NCBI RefSeq assembly: GCF_002813375.1
Contig: NZ_PHUJ01000002.1
Location: forward strand, 124,001 to 188,000
DNA length: 64,000 nucleotides
Reading direction: 5' to 3'
From: Pseudonocardia alni
Lineage (GTDB): Bacteria; Actinomycetota; Actinomycetes; Mycobacteriales; Pseudonocardiaceae
A program made the position numbers and the translations under genes. Shown here in pieces: positions 45,183-54,110 of the stretch; position 1 is the stretch's first letter, and each line of letters starts with the position of its first letter. A model generated the notes under the pieces. It was not told where the DNA came from. It ran no database searches and saw only the letters and a list, made by a program, of their open reading frames with translations.

Positions 45183-47405
45183 TCACCGGGTGGCGTCGGC
45201 GCCGGCGAGTCGTGCTGTGCTGCGCGCCGGCGTCAGGTCGAGACGGCGAAGAAGCTGAGCGTTGAGGGCGACGACGACGGTCGAGACCGACATCAGGATC
45301 GCGCCTACGCTCATCGGCAGGACGAACCCGACGGGAGCGAGCACCCCGGCCGCCAGCGGGACGGAGGCCAGGTTGTAGCCGGCCGCCCACCACAGGTTCT
45401 GCTTCATCTTCCGGTAGGACGCACGCGACAGGTCGATCACCGACAGCACCGACCTCGGGTCGGACGAGGCGAGGATGACACCGGCGGAACCGATCGCGAC
45501 GTCGGTCCCGGCCCCGATCGCGATACCCACGTCGGCCTGGGCCAGGGCAGGAGCGTCGTTGACGCCGTCGCCGACCATCGCTACCCGACGACCCTCGCTC
45601 TGCAGTTCGGCCACCTTGGCGGCTTTGTCCTCCGGGCGGACTCCGGCGAAGACCCGGTCGATGCCGAGGTCGGCAGCGACGGTGTCGGCCACGGCCCGGG
45701 CGTCCCCGGTGATCATGACCACCTGCGTGCCGACGGCGTGCAGAGCCTCGACCGCCTCCCGGGACTCTGGTCTGATCTCGTCTGCCAGTCGCAGCGCCGC
45801 GATGACCTCCCGGTCGGCGAGGACGTGCAGGATGATCGCCCCTTGGCGGCGCCACTGGTCCGCGACCGCGAACTCGGCGGCGCCGTGCTGGTCGAGCAGA
45901 TGGGGTCCGCCGACCTGGATCAGCGTGCCGTCCACGGTGGCCTCGACCCCGACCGCGGGAGACGAGGAGAACTCACGCGCCGCGGGCACGGTCAAGCCCC
46001 GGTTGCGGGCGGCGCCGACGATGGCTCTGGCCAGGGGATGTTCGCTGCCGGACTCGGCCGCGGCCGCAAGAGCGAGCACCTCGTCCGCGGCGCGGCCCTC
46101 TCCCGGCTCGATGCCGGTGACGGTCGGCTCGCCCCGGGTGAGGGTCCCGGTCTTGTCGAACAGCACGGCATCGACGGTGCGCATCGACTCCAGCGCCAGA
46201 CGATCCTTGACCAGCACGCCGCCCCGGGCGGCACGCTCGGTGGCGATGGACACCACCAGCGGGATGGCCAGCCCGAGAGCATGTGGGCAGGCGATGACGA
46301 GCACGGTGATGGTGCGCACCACTGCGGTGTCGGGTAGCCCGACCAGAGACCAGACCACCGCGGTGAGCACGGCAGCGCCGAGGGCGAACCAGAACAACCA
46401 CCCGGCCGCGGTGTCGGCGAGACGCTGAGCCCGCGACGACGATGCCTGGGCGTCGGCCACGAGCCGGCGGATCCCGGCCAGCGCAGTGTCGTCCCCGGTC
46501 GCCGTGACCTCGACCCGCAGGCCCGAGTCGGTTGCAACGGTGCCGGCCACGACCTGATCACCGGTCTGACGCCGCACCGTGCGGGACTCCCCGGTCACCA
46601 TGGACTCGTCCATGCTCGCCGACCCGTCCACGATCGTTCCGTCGGCGGGCACCGACGAGCCGGGCCGGACGATGACCACGTCTCCGACCACCAGGTCGGC
46701 CGGTGAGACGGTGACGACGACATCGCCGTGGTCGACCCGCTCGGCCTCGTCGGGCAGCAGTGCCGCCAGGGAGTCCAGCGCCGAGGTGGTCTGGGCGAGT
46801 GAGCGCATCTCGATCCAGTGACCCAGCAGCATGATCACGACCAGCAGCGCGAGCTCCCACCAGAAGTTCAGCTCGCCGTCGAGCAGGCCCAGGCTGGCAC
46901 CCCAGGACGCGATGAACGCGACTGTGATCGCCAGGCCGATCAGCAGCATCATGCCCGGCTTACGCGACCGGACCTCTGCGACGGCGCCGGTGAGGAACGG
47001 GCGCCCTCCCCACAGGTAGATCACGGTGCCCAGCACCGGCGAGACCCACCGCACCCACTCGCCGACAGGCAGGTGATAGCCGACCAGGTGGGCGAACATG
47101 TCGTTGAACCCGACCACGGGGACGGCCAGGACGAGCATGATCCAGAACAGCCGCCGGAACTGCCCGACGTGATCGCCATGATTGCCGTGCCCGTCGTGTC
47201 CCTGATGCCCTTCGTGCCCCTCGTGCCCCTCGTGCGCACCGGGTTTGTGATGGTGCGGCTGCTCACCCGGGCCGGTCCTGACCGGTGCGGCCGCCGGGCG
47301 GATCTCCTCGGCCGGTCCGGCAGCGCTGCCCGTCGTGTCGGTCGCTTGGTGTGGGTGGCGAGCAGACCCGTCTGCGTCCTTGCTCGATCGCTCTCCGGGG
47401 TTCAT
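45183..47405 (-). CDS. copB: CopB-type copper-translocating P1B-ATPase
   Basis: 740 residues from the ATG at 47405; upstream in-frame ATGs at 47423 and 47441 fall inside the promoter/CsoR box and are unlikely. The N-terminus is His-rich (EQPHHHKPGAHEGHEGHEGH, more His to residue 80) in place of CxxC metal domains. Eight membrane helices are expected, with the TM6 motif CPH (VLVIACPHALGLA), phosphorylation site DKTGT, TGES, HP motif (SEHPLA) and GDGVNDAPAL. CPH with a His-rich leader marks the P1B-3 (CopB) class, which exports Cu(II)/Cu(I) or Ag(I). A probably leaderless transcript starts near 47405. Confidence 0.92.
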   Translation of the reverse strand: MNPGERSSKDADGSARHPHQATDTTGSAAGPAEEIRPAAAPVRTGPGEQPHHHKPGAHEGHEGHEGHQGHDGHGNHGDHVGQFRRLFWIMLVLAVPVVGFNDMFAHLVGYHLPVGEWVRWVSPVLGTVIYLWGGRPFLTGAVAEVRSRKPGMMLLIGLAITVAFIASWGASLGLLDGELNFWWELALLVVIMLLGHWIEMRSLAQTTSALDSLAALLPDEAERVDHGDVVVTVSPADLVVGDVVIVRPGSSVPADGTIVDGSASMDESMVTGESRTVRRQTGDQVVAGTVATDSGLRVEVTATGDDTALAGIRRLVADAQASSSRAQRLADTAAGWLFWFALGAAVLTAVVWSLVGLPDTAVVRTITVLVIACPHALGLAIPLVVSIATERAARGGVLVKDRLALESMRTVDAVLFDKTGTLTRGEPTVTGIEPGEGRAADEVLALAAAAESGSEHPLARAIVGAARNRGLTVPAAREFSSSPAVGVEATVDGTLIQVGGPHLLDQHGAAEFAVADQWRRQGAIILHVLADREVIAALRLADEIRPESREAVEALHAVGTQVVMITGDARAVADTVAADLGIDRVFAGVRPEDKAAKVAELQSEGRRVAMVGDGVNDAPALAQADVGIAIGAGTDVAIGSAGVILASSDPRSVLSVIDLSRASYRKMKQNLWWAAGYNLASVPLAAGVLAPVGFVLPMSVGAILMSVSTVVVALNAQLLRRLDLTPARSTARLAGADATR

Positions 47406-47411
47406 GCCACA

Positions 47412-47441
47412 TGGATACGCCATACCCCATAGGGGTATCAA
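47412..47441 (-). promoter_or_regulatory. CsoR box over the copB promoter
   Basis: The palindrome ATACCCCATAGGGGTAT (47422-47438) sits between a minus-strand -35-like TTGATA (47441-47436) and -10-like TATCCA (47417-47412). The start point would fall at about the copB ATG, implying a leaderless mRNA that is repressed when CsoR is copper-free. Confidence 0.8.
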
Positions 47442-47570
47442 GCGCAGGCATGCTCAGCTGGCTGGTTTGTTCGTCATAGAGCTCGGCACGGCGCTCCGAT
47501 CTCGGGTGATCGGCTGGTACTGCGCCATACCTACCCCCGGCGATCCGGTGGGGATCACGGATCGACACGA

Positions 47571-47600
47571 TTGAATGCGGGTACCCCGTAGGGGTATGCT
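47571..47600 (+). promoter_or_regulatory. csoR promoter with overlapping CsoR box
   Basis: TTGAAT (47571-47576) and TATGCT (47595-47600) are 18 bases apart. The box TACCCCGTAGGGGTA (47582-47596) fills the spacer, as expected for autorepression by CsoR. Confidence 0.85.
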
Positions 47601-47624
47601 GGAGGTGTCACGAGGAGGTAGGCG

Positions 47625-47909
47625 ATGCAGCACGGATACGCCGACAGCAAGGACTCCCACATCAAGCGGATGCGTCGGATCGAGGGCCAGGTCCGCGGGA
47701 TCACGAAGATGATCGAGTCGGACAAGTACTGCATCGACATCCTGACTCAGGTGTCGGCGGTCAATAAAGCCCTCGAGGCCGTGGCCCTGGGCCTACTCGA
47801 CGAGCACCTCAAGCACTGCGTCGCCGACGCCGCCGCCGAAGGTGGCCCCGTCGCCGACCAGAAGATCCAAGAGGCCAGCGCCGCGATCGCGCGACTGGTC
47901 CGTTCCTGA
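47625..47909 (+). CDS. csoR: CsoR copper-sensing repressor
   Basis: 94 residues with an ideal ribosome site (GAGGAGG). The family signatures are complete: HIKRMRRIEGQVRGITKMIE, Cys in DKYCIDILTQVSAV, and the His/Cys pair in DEHLKHCVADA, which give the C-H-C copper(I) site. It is an all-helical tetramer that releases its operators when it binds Cu(I). It is divergent from copB and immediately upstream of copZ, the secreted protein and copA, so it probably controls both directions through the two boxes. Confidence 0.95.
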   Translation: MQHGYADSKDSHIKRMRRIEGQVRGITKMIESDKYCIDILTQVSAVNKALEAVALGLLDEHLKHCVADAAAEGGPVADQKIQEASAAIARLVRS

Positions 47910-47936
47910 GTACGACGACCGAGAGGAATGAGCGCT

Positions 47937-48146
47937 ATGAGCACAGCCACCTACACCGTCACCGGCATGACCTGCGGGCATTGCGTCTCGTCGGTCACCG
48001 AGGAGGTCAGCGAGATCTCCGGTGTGACCGACGTGGCGGTCGACCTACCGACCGGCGCCGTCACTGTCACCAGTGACCGCGAGGTGTCCCCCGACGCGGT
48101 CCGCGCAGCCGTCAAGGAAGCCGGGTACGAGGTCACCACGACCTGA
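47937..48146 (+). CDS. copZ: CopZ-type copper chaperone (HMA domain)
   Basis: 69 residues. ATG 47937 is preferred over 47928 because GAGAGGA would be only one or two bases from the latter. It is a single heavy-metal-associated domain with GMTCGHC near the N-terminus (Cu-binding CxxC) and the beta-alpha-beta-beta-alpha-beta pattern ending VKEAGYEV. It carries Cu(I) in the cytoplasm to CopA, encoded downstream, and to CsoR. Confidence 0.95.
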   Translation: MSTATYTVTGMTCGHCVSSVTEEVSEISGVTDVAVDLPTGAVTVTSDREVSPDAVRAAVKEAGYEVTTT

Positions 48147-48168
48147 GCATCACCAGCACCAGTCCGCC

Positions 48169-48227
48169 ACCCGGTACGGGTCACGGCCCCGCAGCTCGCT
48201 GCGCGCGGCCGTCCACCCGTACCGGGT
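48169..48227 (+). promoter_or_regulatory. Two ACCCG-N3-CGGGT palindromes upstream of the secreted copper protein
   Basis: ACCCGGTACGGGT (48169-48181) and ACCCGTACCGGGT (48215-48227), 46 bp centre to centre, lie in the 100-bp gap before the gene at 48249. They differ from the CsoR box and may bind a second regulator or form RNA stems. Confidence 0.6.
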
Positions 48228-48248
48228 CTCACCGAAGGACTTCCGACG

Positions 48249-49205
48249 ATGAAGACCGCAGCACGACTGTCCGCCTACGGTGCGGCTGTCGTCCTCTTCG
48301 GAGCTGGCGCATTCGCGACCGGCGCGACCATCGATGCCCCCACCGCACACCTACGCCCCACCGCACAGACCGCCGACCACGGGGCTGACCCGGCGGCGGG
48401 TCACGGCGCTCCCACCGCCTCCCGGTCGACAGGGCCCGCCGGCCTGGCCTCGACCGAGGGCGGCCTGACGCTGACGCCCGCCTCGAACACGCTCCCGGCC
48501 CGGCAGGCGAGCGAGCTCGCGTTCCGGATCACCGGCCCCGACGGGGCTGCGATCACCGGATTCGACATCGAGCACGAGAAGCGGATGCACCTGATTGTCG
48601 TGCGCAGCGACACGGCCTACTTCCAGCACCTGCACCCGACGATGGACCCCGACGGCACCTGGCGGGCCCCGATCACCCTGCCCGGCGGAGGCACCTATCG
48701 TACCTTCGCCGACTTCGCCCCCACCGGTGGCGAGGCCACGACGCTCGGGGTCGACCTGTTCGCCCCGGGCAGCTTCGCGCCCGTCGCGCCGCAGGCCAAC
48801 CGCACCGCCACCGCCCCCGGGGGATACGAGGTGACCCTCGACGGGGTGCTCGAGCCCGGCCGGTCGAGCCCGGTCACCCTCACCGTGACCCGTCACGGCC
48901 AGCCGGTGCGCGACCTGCAGCCCTACCTGGGCGCCTACGGCCACCTGGTCGCGCTGCGCAGCGGCGATCTCGGCTACCTCCACGTCCACCCCGACGGAGC
49001 ACCCGGGGACGGCACCACCGAGTCCGGGCCCGGAATTACCTTCCACACCGAGGTGCCCTCGACCGGCACCTACCGGCTGTTCCTCGATTTCCAGCACGAC
49101 GGTCAGGTCCGCACCGCGCAGTTCACGGTCCCGACCACCGGGTCCGCGCCGGCCGCGCCCGGCTCGGTCGAGACCGGCCACCCGCACACCGACGGAGGCC
49201 ACTGA
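48249..49205 (+). CDS. Exported His-containing copper-island protein
   Basis: 318 residues with ribosome site AAGGAC. A signal or anchor segment ([22 protein letters not shown]) is followed by a His-bearing linker ([14 protein letters not shown]) and two beta-sandwich-like halves. The halves contain [38 protein letters not shown], then [23 protein letters not shown] and [12 protein letters not shown]. The repeated His-Leu-His-Pro and His-Val-His-Pro sites are probable metal ligands. Proteins of this shape are widespread between copZ and copA in actinobacteria; the role is probably copper binding outside the membrane. It overlaps copA by one base. Confidence 0.8.
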   Translation: MKTAARLSAYGAAVVLFGAGAFATGATIDAPTAHLRPTAQTADHGADPAAGHGAPTASRSTGPAGLASTEGGLTLTPASNTLPARQASELAFRITGPDGAAITGFDIEHEKRMHLIVVRSDTAYFQHLHPTMDPDGTWRAPITLPGGGTYRTFADFAPTGGEATTLGVDLFAPGSFAPVAPQANRTATAPGGYEVTLDGVLEPGRSSPVTLTVTRHGQPVRDLQPYLGAYGHLVALRSGDLGYLHVHPDGAPGDGTTESGPGITFHTEVPSTGTYRLFLDFQHDGQVRTAQFTVPTTGSAPAAPGSVETGHPHTDGGH

Positions 49206-51484
49206 TGACCGCGACCCTGCCCCCGTCCGGTGACCAGGTCCGCGAGATCGAGCTGGCCATCGGCGGCATGACGTGTGCGTCCTGCGCGAACCGCGTCGAG
49301 CGCAAGCTGAACAAGCTCGACGGCGTCAGCGCCACGGTCAACTACGCGACCGAGAAGGCGAAGGTCTCCGCGCCGGGCAGTGTCGGCACCGACGCCCTCG
49401 TGGCCGCCGTGGAATCGGCGGGCTACTCGGCCGTCCTTCCGACCCCGCCGCACCGCGGCTACGACACCGCCGACGACACCGCCGAACAGGACGACGAGCT
49501 GCGTCCCCTGCGCGACCGCCTCCTCGGCGCGGCCCTGCTGTCGGTCCCGGTCGTGGTCCTGTCGATGACCCCGCCCCTGCAGTTCGTGAACTGGCAGTGG
49601 CTCTGCCTGGTCCTCACCGCGCCGGTCTGGGCCTGGGCCGGCGCCCCGTTCCACCGCGCAGCCTGGACGAACCTGCGTCACGGCGCGGCCACCATGGACA
49701 CCCTCATCTCGATGGGCACCACGGCGGCGATGGCGTGGTCGGTCTATGCGCTGTTCTTCGGTACCGCAGGAATTCCCGGCATGGTCCACCCCTTCGAGCT
49801 GTCGGTCTCACCCACCGACGGCGCCGGGAACATGTACCTCGAGGTCGTGGCCGGGGTCATCACGTTCGTCCTCGCCGGGCGCTACTTCGAGCAGCGCTCC
49901 AAGCGCCGCGCCGGCGCCGCCCTGCGCGCCCTGCTCGAACTCGGGGCCAAGGACGTCGCCGTCCTACGCGACGGCTCGGAGGTCCGCATCCCGATCGCCG
50001 ATCTCGCTGTCGGGGACCGGTTCGTCGTCCGGCCCGGAGAGAAGATCGCCACCGACGGCACGGTCGTCGACGGCCGTTCGGCTGTCGACGCCTCGATGCT
50101 CACCGGCGAGTCCGTCCCGGTCGAGGTCGCCGTCGGCGACACCGTCGTCGGCGCCACCGTCAACGCCGGCGGGCGCCTGGTCGTCCAAGCGACGCGGGTG
50201 GGCTCGGACACCCAGCTCGCCCAGATGGCGTCGCTGGTCGAGGACGCCCAGAACGGTAAGGCCGCCGTCCAGCGCCTCGCCGACCGGATCTCAGGGGTCT
50301 TCGTACCGATCGTCATCGCGGTCGCTGTGGTGACGCTCGGATTCTGGCTAGGCGCCGGGGCCGGCGCGACCGCGGCGTTCACCGCGGCCGTCGCCGTGCT
50401 GATCATCGCCTGCCCCTGCGCGCTCGGCTTGGCCACACCGACCGCGCTGCTGGTCGGAACCGGCAGGGGCGCCCAGATGGGCGTGCTGATCAAGGGCCCC
50501 GAAGTCCTGGAATCCACCCGCAGGATCGACACCATCGTCCTCGACAAGACCGGCACCGTCACCACCGGCAAGATGTCCCTGGCCGCCGTCCACACCGCCG
50601 GCGGATCCGACGAGGCCACCGCCCTTCGGCTGGCAGGCGCCCTGGAGAAGGCCTCCGAGCATCCGATCGCCACCGCGATCGCCACCGCCGCCGAGACGCG
50701 CACCGGCAATCTCCCCGGCGTCGAGGACTTCACCAACCACGAAGGACTCGGTGTCCAGGGGGTCGTCGACGGTCACGCCGTGATCGTGGGCCGGCCACGT
50801 CTGCTCGAGCAGTGGTCGACTCCGCTGACCGGCGAGCTCGCCGACGCAGCTGCGGCTGAGGCGGCCCGCGGCTCCACCGCCGTCGCCGTCGCCTGGGACG
50901 GGCAGGCCCGCGCCGTGCTCGTCGTCGCCGACACCATCAAGGACACCTCCGCCGAGGCCATCACCGAGTTTCGTCGTCTCGGGCTGCGACCGGTACTGCT
51001 GACCGGGGACAACCGCGCCGTCGCTGACTCCGTCGCCGGCGAGGTCGGCATCGACGTCGGCGACGACACCGTCATCGCCGACGTCATGCCCGCCGACAAA
51101 CTCGCCGTCATCGAGCGCCTGCAGCGCGAGGGCCGAGTCGTCGCCATGGTCGGCGACGGGGTCAACGATGCCGCGGCGCTCGCCCAGGCCGACCTCGGCC
51201 TGGCCATGGGCACCGGCACTGATGTCGCCATCGAGGCCTCCGACATCACCCTCGTCCGTGGCGACCTGCGCGCCGCAGCCGACGCCGTACGGCTCGCACG
51301 CACAACCCTGAGCACGATCAAGACCAACCTGTTCTGGGCCTTCGCCTACAACACTGCGGCGATCCCGCTCGCAGCGTTGGGCCTGCTCAACCCCATGATC
51401 GCCGGTGCAGCGATGGCGTTCAGCTCGGTCTTCGTGGTCGGCAACAGCCTGCGGCTACGTCGCTTCCGAGGACACGCGGTCTGA
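49205..51484 (+). CDS. copA: CopA-type Cu(I)-translocating P1B-ATPase
   Basis: 759 residues from ATG 49205 (TGATG overlap). One N-terminal HMA domain carries GMTCASC (about residues 20-27). Eight membrane helices are expected, with CPC in TM6 ([16 protein letters not shown]), [19 protein letters not shown] and [10 protein letters not shown], followed by NxxYN in TM7 ([12 protein letters not shown]) and MxxS in TM8 (MAFSSVFVV). This is P1B-1, exporting Cu(I) from the cytoplasm. It forms an operon with csoR, copZ and the secreted protein, ended by a strong hairpin. Confidence 0.95.
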   Translation: MTATLPPSGDQVREIELAIGGMTCASCANRVERKLNKLDGVSATVNYATEKAKVSAPGSVGTDALVAAVESAGYSAVLPTPPHRGYDTADDTAEQDDELRPLRDRLLGAALLSVPVVVLSMTPPLQFVNWQWLCLVLTAPVWAWAGAPFHRAAWTNLRHGAATMDTLISMGTTAAMAWSVYALFFGTAGIPGMVHPFELSVSPTDGAGNMYLEVVAGVITFVLAGRYFEQRSKRRAGAALRALLELGAKDVAVLRDGSEVRIPIADLAVGDRFVVRPGEKIATDGTVVDGRSAVDASMLTGESVPVEVAVGDTVVGATVNAGGRLVVQATRVGSDTQLAQMASLVEDAQNGKAAVQRLADRISGVFVPIVIAVAVVTLGFWLGAGAGATAAFTAAVAVLIIACPCALGLATPTALLVGTGRGAQMGVLIKGPEVLESTRRIDTIVLDKTGTVTTGKMSLAAVHTAGGSDEATALRLAGALEKASEHPIATAIATAAETRTGNLPGVEDFTNHEGLGVQGVVDGHAVIVGRPRLLEQWSTPLTGELADAAAAEAARGSTAVAVAWDGQARAVLVVADTIKDTSAEAITEFRRLGLRPVLLTGDNRAVADSVAGEVGIDVGDDTVIADVMPADKLAVIERLQREGRVVAMVGDGVNDAAALAQADLGLAMGTGTDVAIEASDITLVRGDLRAAADAVRLARTTLSTIKTNLFWAFAYNTAAIPLAALGLLNPMIAGAAMAFSSVFVVGNSLRLRRFRGHAV

Positions 51485-51498
51485 TCCGCTTCCCGGTC

Positions 51499-51537
51499 GA
51501 GGAGGTGGTGCAGCCACGATGGCTGCACCACCTCCTC
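51499..51537 (+). terminator. Very strong hairpin terminator after copA
   Basis: GAGGAGGTGGTGCAGCCA and TGGCTGCACCACCTCCTC pair perfectly (18 bp) around a CGA loop, beginning 15 bases after the copA stop. Confidence 0.88.
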
Positions 51538-51668
51538 CCGGGCCGCCACAGTCGCGCACAGGCTGTGAGGCGCGTCAGTACGGGTACAGCGGATGCGGGC
51601 AGGACAGCACGTCATCGATCATCCCGGTGATCCATCTGCGACCGCGTGAGGTCTGATCACGGGTGGGT

Positions 51669-54110
51669 TCAATCAGGGTTGGTAAGGAGAGGCATACCGA
51701 GCGATACCCGCTCTGCGGAGCCCGCGCTCGCCCGGTCGAGGCGGGTGAGCTTTTCGGCTGCAGCGGTGAGGCTGGTCGTAAGGCCTTCGATCTCTCCGAG
51801 CCAGTGGTTCAGACGGGCCTCCTGAATCCGGTCTCGGAGGTTGTCGACAATCGCGGCGAGCCGCGGCCGGGCGCGCGGGTCGACGCGCAGGCTGGGGCAG
51901 CGGATGCAGGCGTGTTCGTGTCGACACGGAGTGCCGTAGGGACGGCCGCAGGTGCCGAGCTCGAGCTTGCGGGTCTGGAAATGCTGCTGGAACTCCCGCC
52001 ACTCGGCGTCGGTAGCCACACGGTGCTCCGCAGCCGGACGCTCAGCGCGCCGGTTGGCCAGGAAGGCCTGGTAGCTGCGGACGAGCTCGTCGTCGAACAC
52101 AGCGGTGTAAGCCTGAGTGGTGTTCACGCTGGCGTGGCCGAGAAGCCGAGCCACGATGTGCAGTGGGAGGCCTCCGTTCGCGGCTTCGGTGGCGAAGATC
52201 CTTCGGAAGTCGTGTGGGGTGAACCGCAGGGGTTCCCCGGTGAGGGTGCGGACGCCGGCGCGTTCGAGGGTGTCGCGGATCAGCTTCCGGATGCTCCGGG
52301 AGCTCAGCGGTTCCCAGCGCCAGGCCATGCGGCGCTGGAACAAGTGCGGCAGGACGGGTCCCAGGACGCGTTCGTGCTCGTCGTAACGGCTGGTCAGTGG
52401 GATGGCGCCCTGATTGAGGGCGCGTAGTCGCGTGATGATGGAGGCCAGCACGCTGGCCAGTTCGGGGCTCACGAGCAGGAGTCGTTCGCGATCGCTCTTG
52501 GAGGGGACGACCTGCAGCATCGGGACGACCTCGCCGCTGTCGGGCAGGCGGTATGAGATCAGCGCGAGGTGGGTCAGCTCGCTGAGCTCCTCGACGCGCA
52601 GGCCAGTCTGACGGAGAGTCTCGATGACCGCCCAAGCCCAGAACGCCTCCTGCTCGGTGCGGCTGAGGTCGATCCTCTGGCCGTCCGGGTCGATCACCAG
52701 GACCGCGGGTGGAGATTCGCCGCGGGAGCGGCCGGTGAGATAGCTCTGGTGGGCGGTGCGCAGGTAGGTGCGCCCGTCGTAAGTGAAATGCTCGCCGAGC
52801 GCCGTCTGTTCGGCAGCGGCGAGCAGGGCCGCGCTGGTGGTGCGGTGCTGCTCGGCGGTGTCGACGATGGCGTCCAGGTGCGGGAGGCGGTCCCGGACCC
52901 GCTGGTGCATCTCAGAGGTGGTGCGGACGCGGGCCTTCCCCATGCCACGCAGGTCGCTGCGTCGCACCGGGTTCGGTGCTGCCCACCCCGCCCAGTAGGG
53001 GTCATGGTGGGCCCACTCCTGGATGTCGAGGTAGATCGCTCGGACATAGAGCAAGTTCGAGTAGTACGACTTTCGATCGCGGGTGCCGCCATCCGGCGTG
53101 ACGATCACTCGTAGACGTCTCCGCCAGGCCTCGGCGACGTCGTGTGGCAGGTGCAGGGAGTCGATCTCGGGGTGGTAGGTCTCGATGTCGCTCCAGAAGT
53201 TGCGGATCACCTCGAGGACCAGCGTGCGAAAAGAGCCGTAGTCCATCCCGGTGCGTCGTTCGTCGAAGTAACGCACCAGCATGTCGCGGACCGGGCGGCA
53301 GCGCAGCTGGTAGGTGTCGATCAGCTCGGCTGTCGTTCGCTGCCCCAGTCGCAGCGCCTCGTGCAGGCTCGGAGGCTCGAGATCGGCAATCGGACGCAGA
53401 ACCCGCCAGGCCAGCGGGACCGCGCCCTTCCCGACGCCGTAGTACTCGACCTCCCAGGCTCGGTAGGTCAGCAGGTCCTGAGCGGTGAGCTGGTCGAGAT
53501 CGCGGCCAGTGCGCAGCACGATCTTCGACAAGACGTTCAGCGTGTCGTCGGCAGCGCGGGTGTTCGTAGCCAGCTCGGATGCCGCCGTCGCGCACTGCTC
53601 GAACAGATCTGGCCGGAACTGACTGCGGACCCGCCGCAGCACGGCCTTGGCGCGCAGAGCCCGCAGGAACCCGTAGGACGGGACCACAACCCGGCCCAAC
53701 AGCAGGAACCCGACCGCTCCTACGAGATCGTTGCGGGCCTTGTTCGGAGTGCACCGGTGCGCGGCGATCAGGGCATCCAGCCAACCCAAGCTGTCATCGG
53801 CGCCCGAGGCCAGCCAGCGGGCCTGCCATCCGTCGCCGGGATGGGCCTGCAACCAGGCCAAGATCTGCTCGGCGGCACGCAGGTACGCGTTGCCGCGCCC
53901 GTAACCGGTGTGTGGGTGCTTCGGCGGCCAACCGGCGAGCGTAGGCAAGGTCATCAAGATCTCGGCCGACGATGCAGAGTCCAGCGGCCCCAGCATCGGC
54001 TCGATGTCGAGAAGCTCCGGATGGCGGCGGAGCTTGTGCGACGTCCGCATCGGCGGGCGGGCAGTCTCCAGGCTGGACGCGACGCGCTGGCCGGTCATCC
54101 GGCGTTCCAT
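51669..54110 (-). CDS. Large tyrosine recombinase with C-terminal Cys/His cluster
   Basis: 813 residues, about twice the usual integrase length. The catalytic domain lies at about 490-690: Arg in RQTGLRVEELSEL, HDFRRIFATEA (H-x-x-R), LGHASVNTTQAYTAVF (His plus nucleophile Tyr). A 450-residue N-terminal part replaces the normal core-binding domain. After the catalytic domain, CGRPYGTPCRHEHACIRCPSLRVDP forms a probable zinc-binding cluster, as in the large recombinases of Tn554-like and related plasmid elements. It breaks and joins DNA without cofactors. The start overlaps the end of the second recombinase gene by 16 bp, so the two act together. Confidence 0.88.
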   Translation of the reverse strand: MERRMTGQRVASSLETARPPMRTSHKLRRHPELLDIEPMLGPLDSASSAEILMTLPTLAGWPPKHPHTGYGRGNAYLRAAEQILAWLQAHPGDGWQARWLASGADDSLGWLDALIAAHRCTPNKARNDLVGAVGFLLLGRVVVPSYGFLRALRAKAVLRRVRSQFRPDLFEQCATAASELATNTRAADDTLNVLSKIVLRTGRDLDQLTAQDLLTYRAWEVEYYGVGKGAVPLAWRVLRPIADLEPPSLHEALRLGQRTTAELIDTYQLRCRPVRDMLVRYFDERRTGMDYGSFRTLVLEVIRNFWSDIETYHPEIDSLHLPHDVAEAWRRRLRVIVTPDGGTRDRKSYYSNLLYVRAIYLDIQEWAHHDPYWAGWAAPNPVRRSDLRGMGKARVRTTSEMHQRVRDRLPHLDAIVDTAEQHRTTSAALLAAAEQTALGEHFTYDGRTYLRTAHQSYLTGRSRGESPPAVLVIDPDGQRIDLSRTEQEAFWAWAVIETLRQTGLRVEELSELTHLALISYRLPDSGEVVPMLQVVPSKSDRERLLLVSPELASVLASIITRLRALNQGAIPLTSRYDEHERVLGPVLPHLFQRRMAWRWEPLSSRSIRKLIRDTLERAGVRTLTGEPLRFTPHDFRRIFATEAANGGLPLHIVARLLGHASVNTTQAYTAVFDDELVRSYQAFLANRRAERPAAEHRVATDAEWREFQQHFQTRKLELGTCGRPYGTPCRHEHACIRCPSLRVDPRARPRLAAIVDNLRDRIQEARLNHWLGEIEGLTTSLTAAAEKLTRLDRASAGSAERVSLGMPLLTNPD

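Noticed and set aside
47406..47441. Earlier start codons for copB
   Set aside because: They lie inside the CsoR palindrome and between the promoter boxes, so they would precede the expected transcript start.
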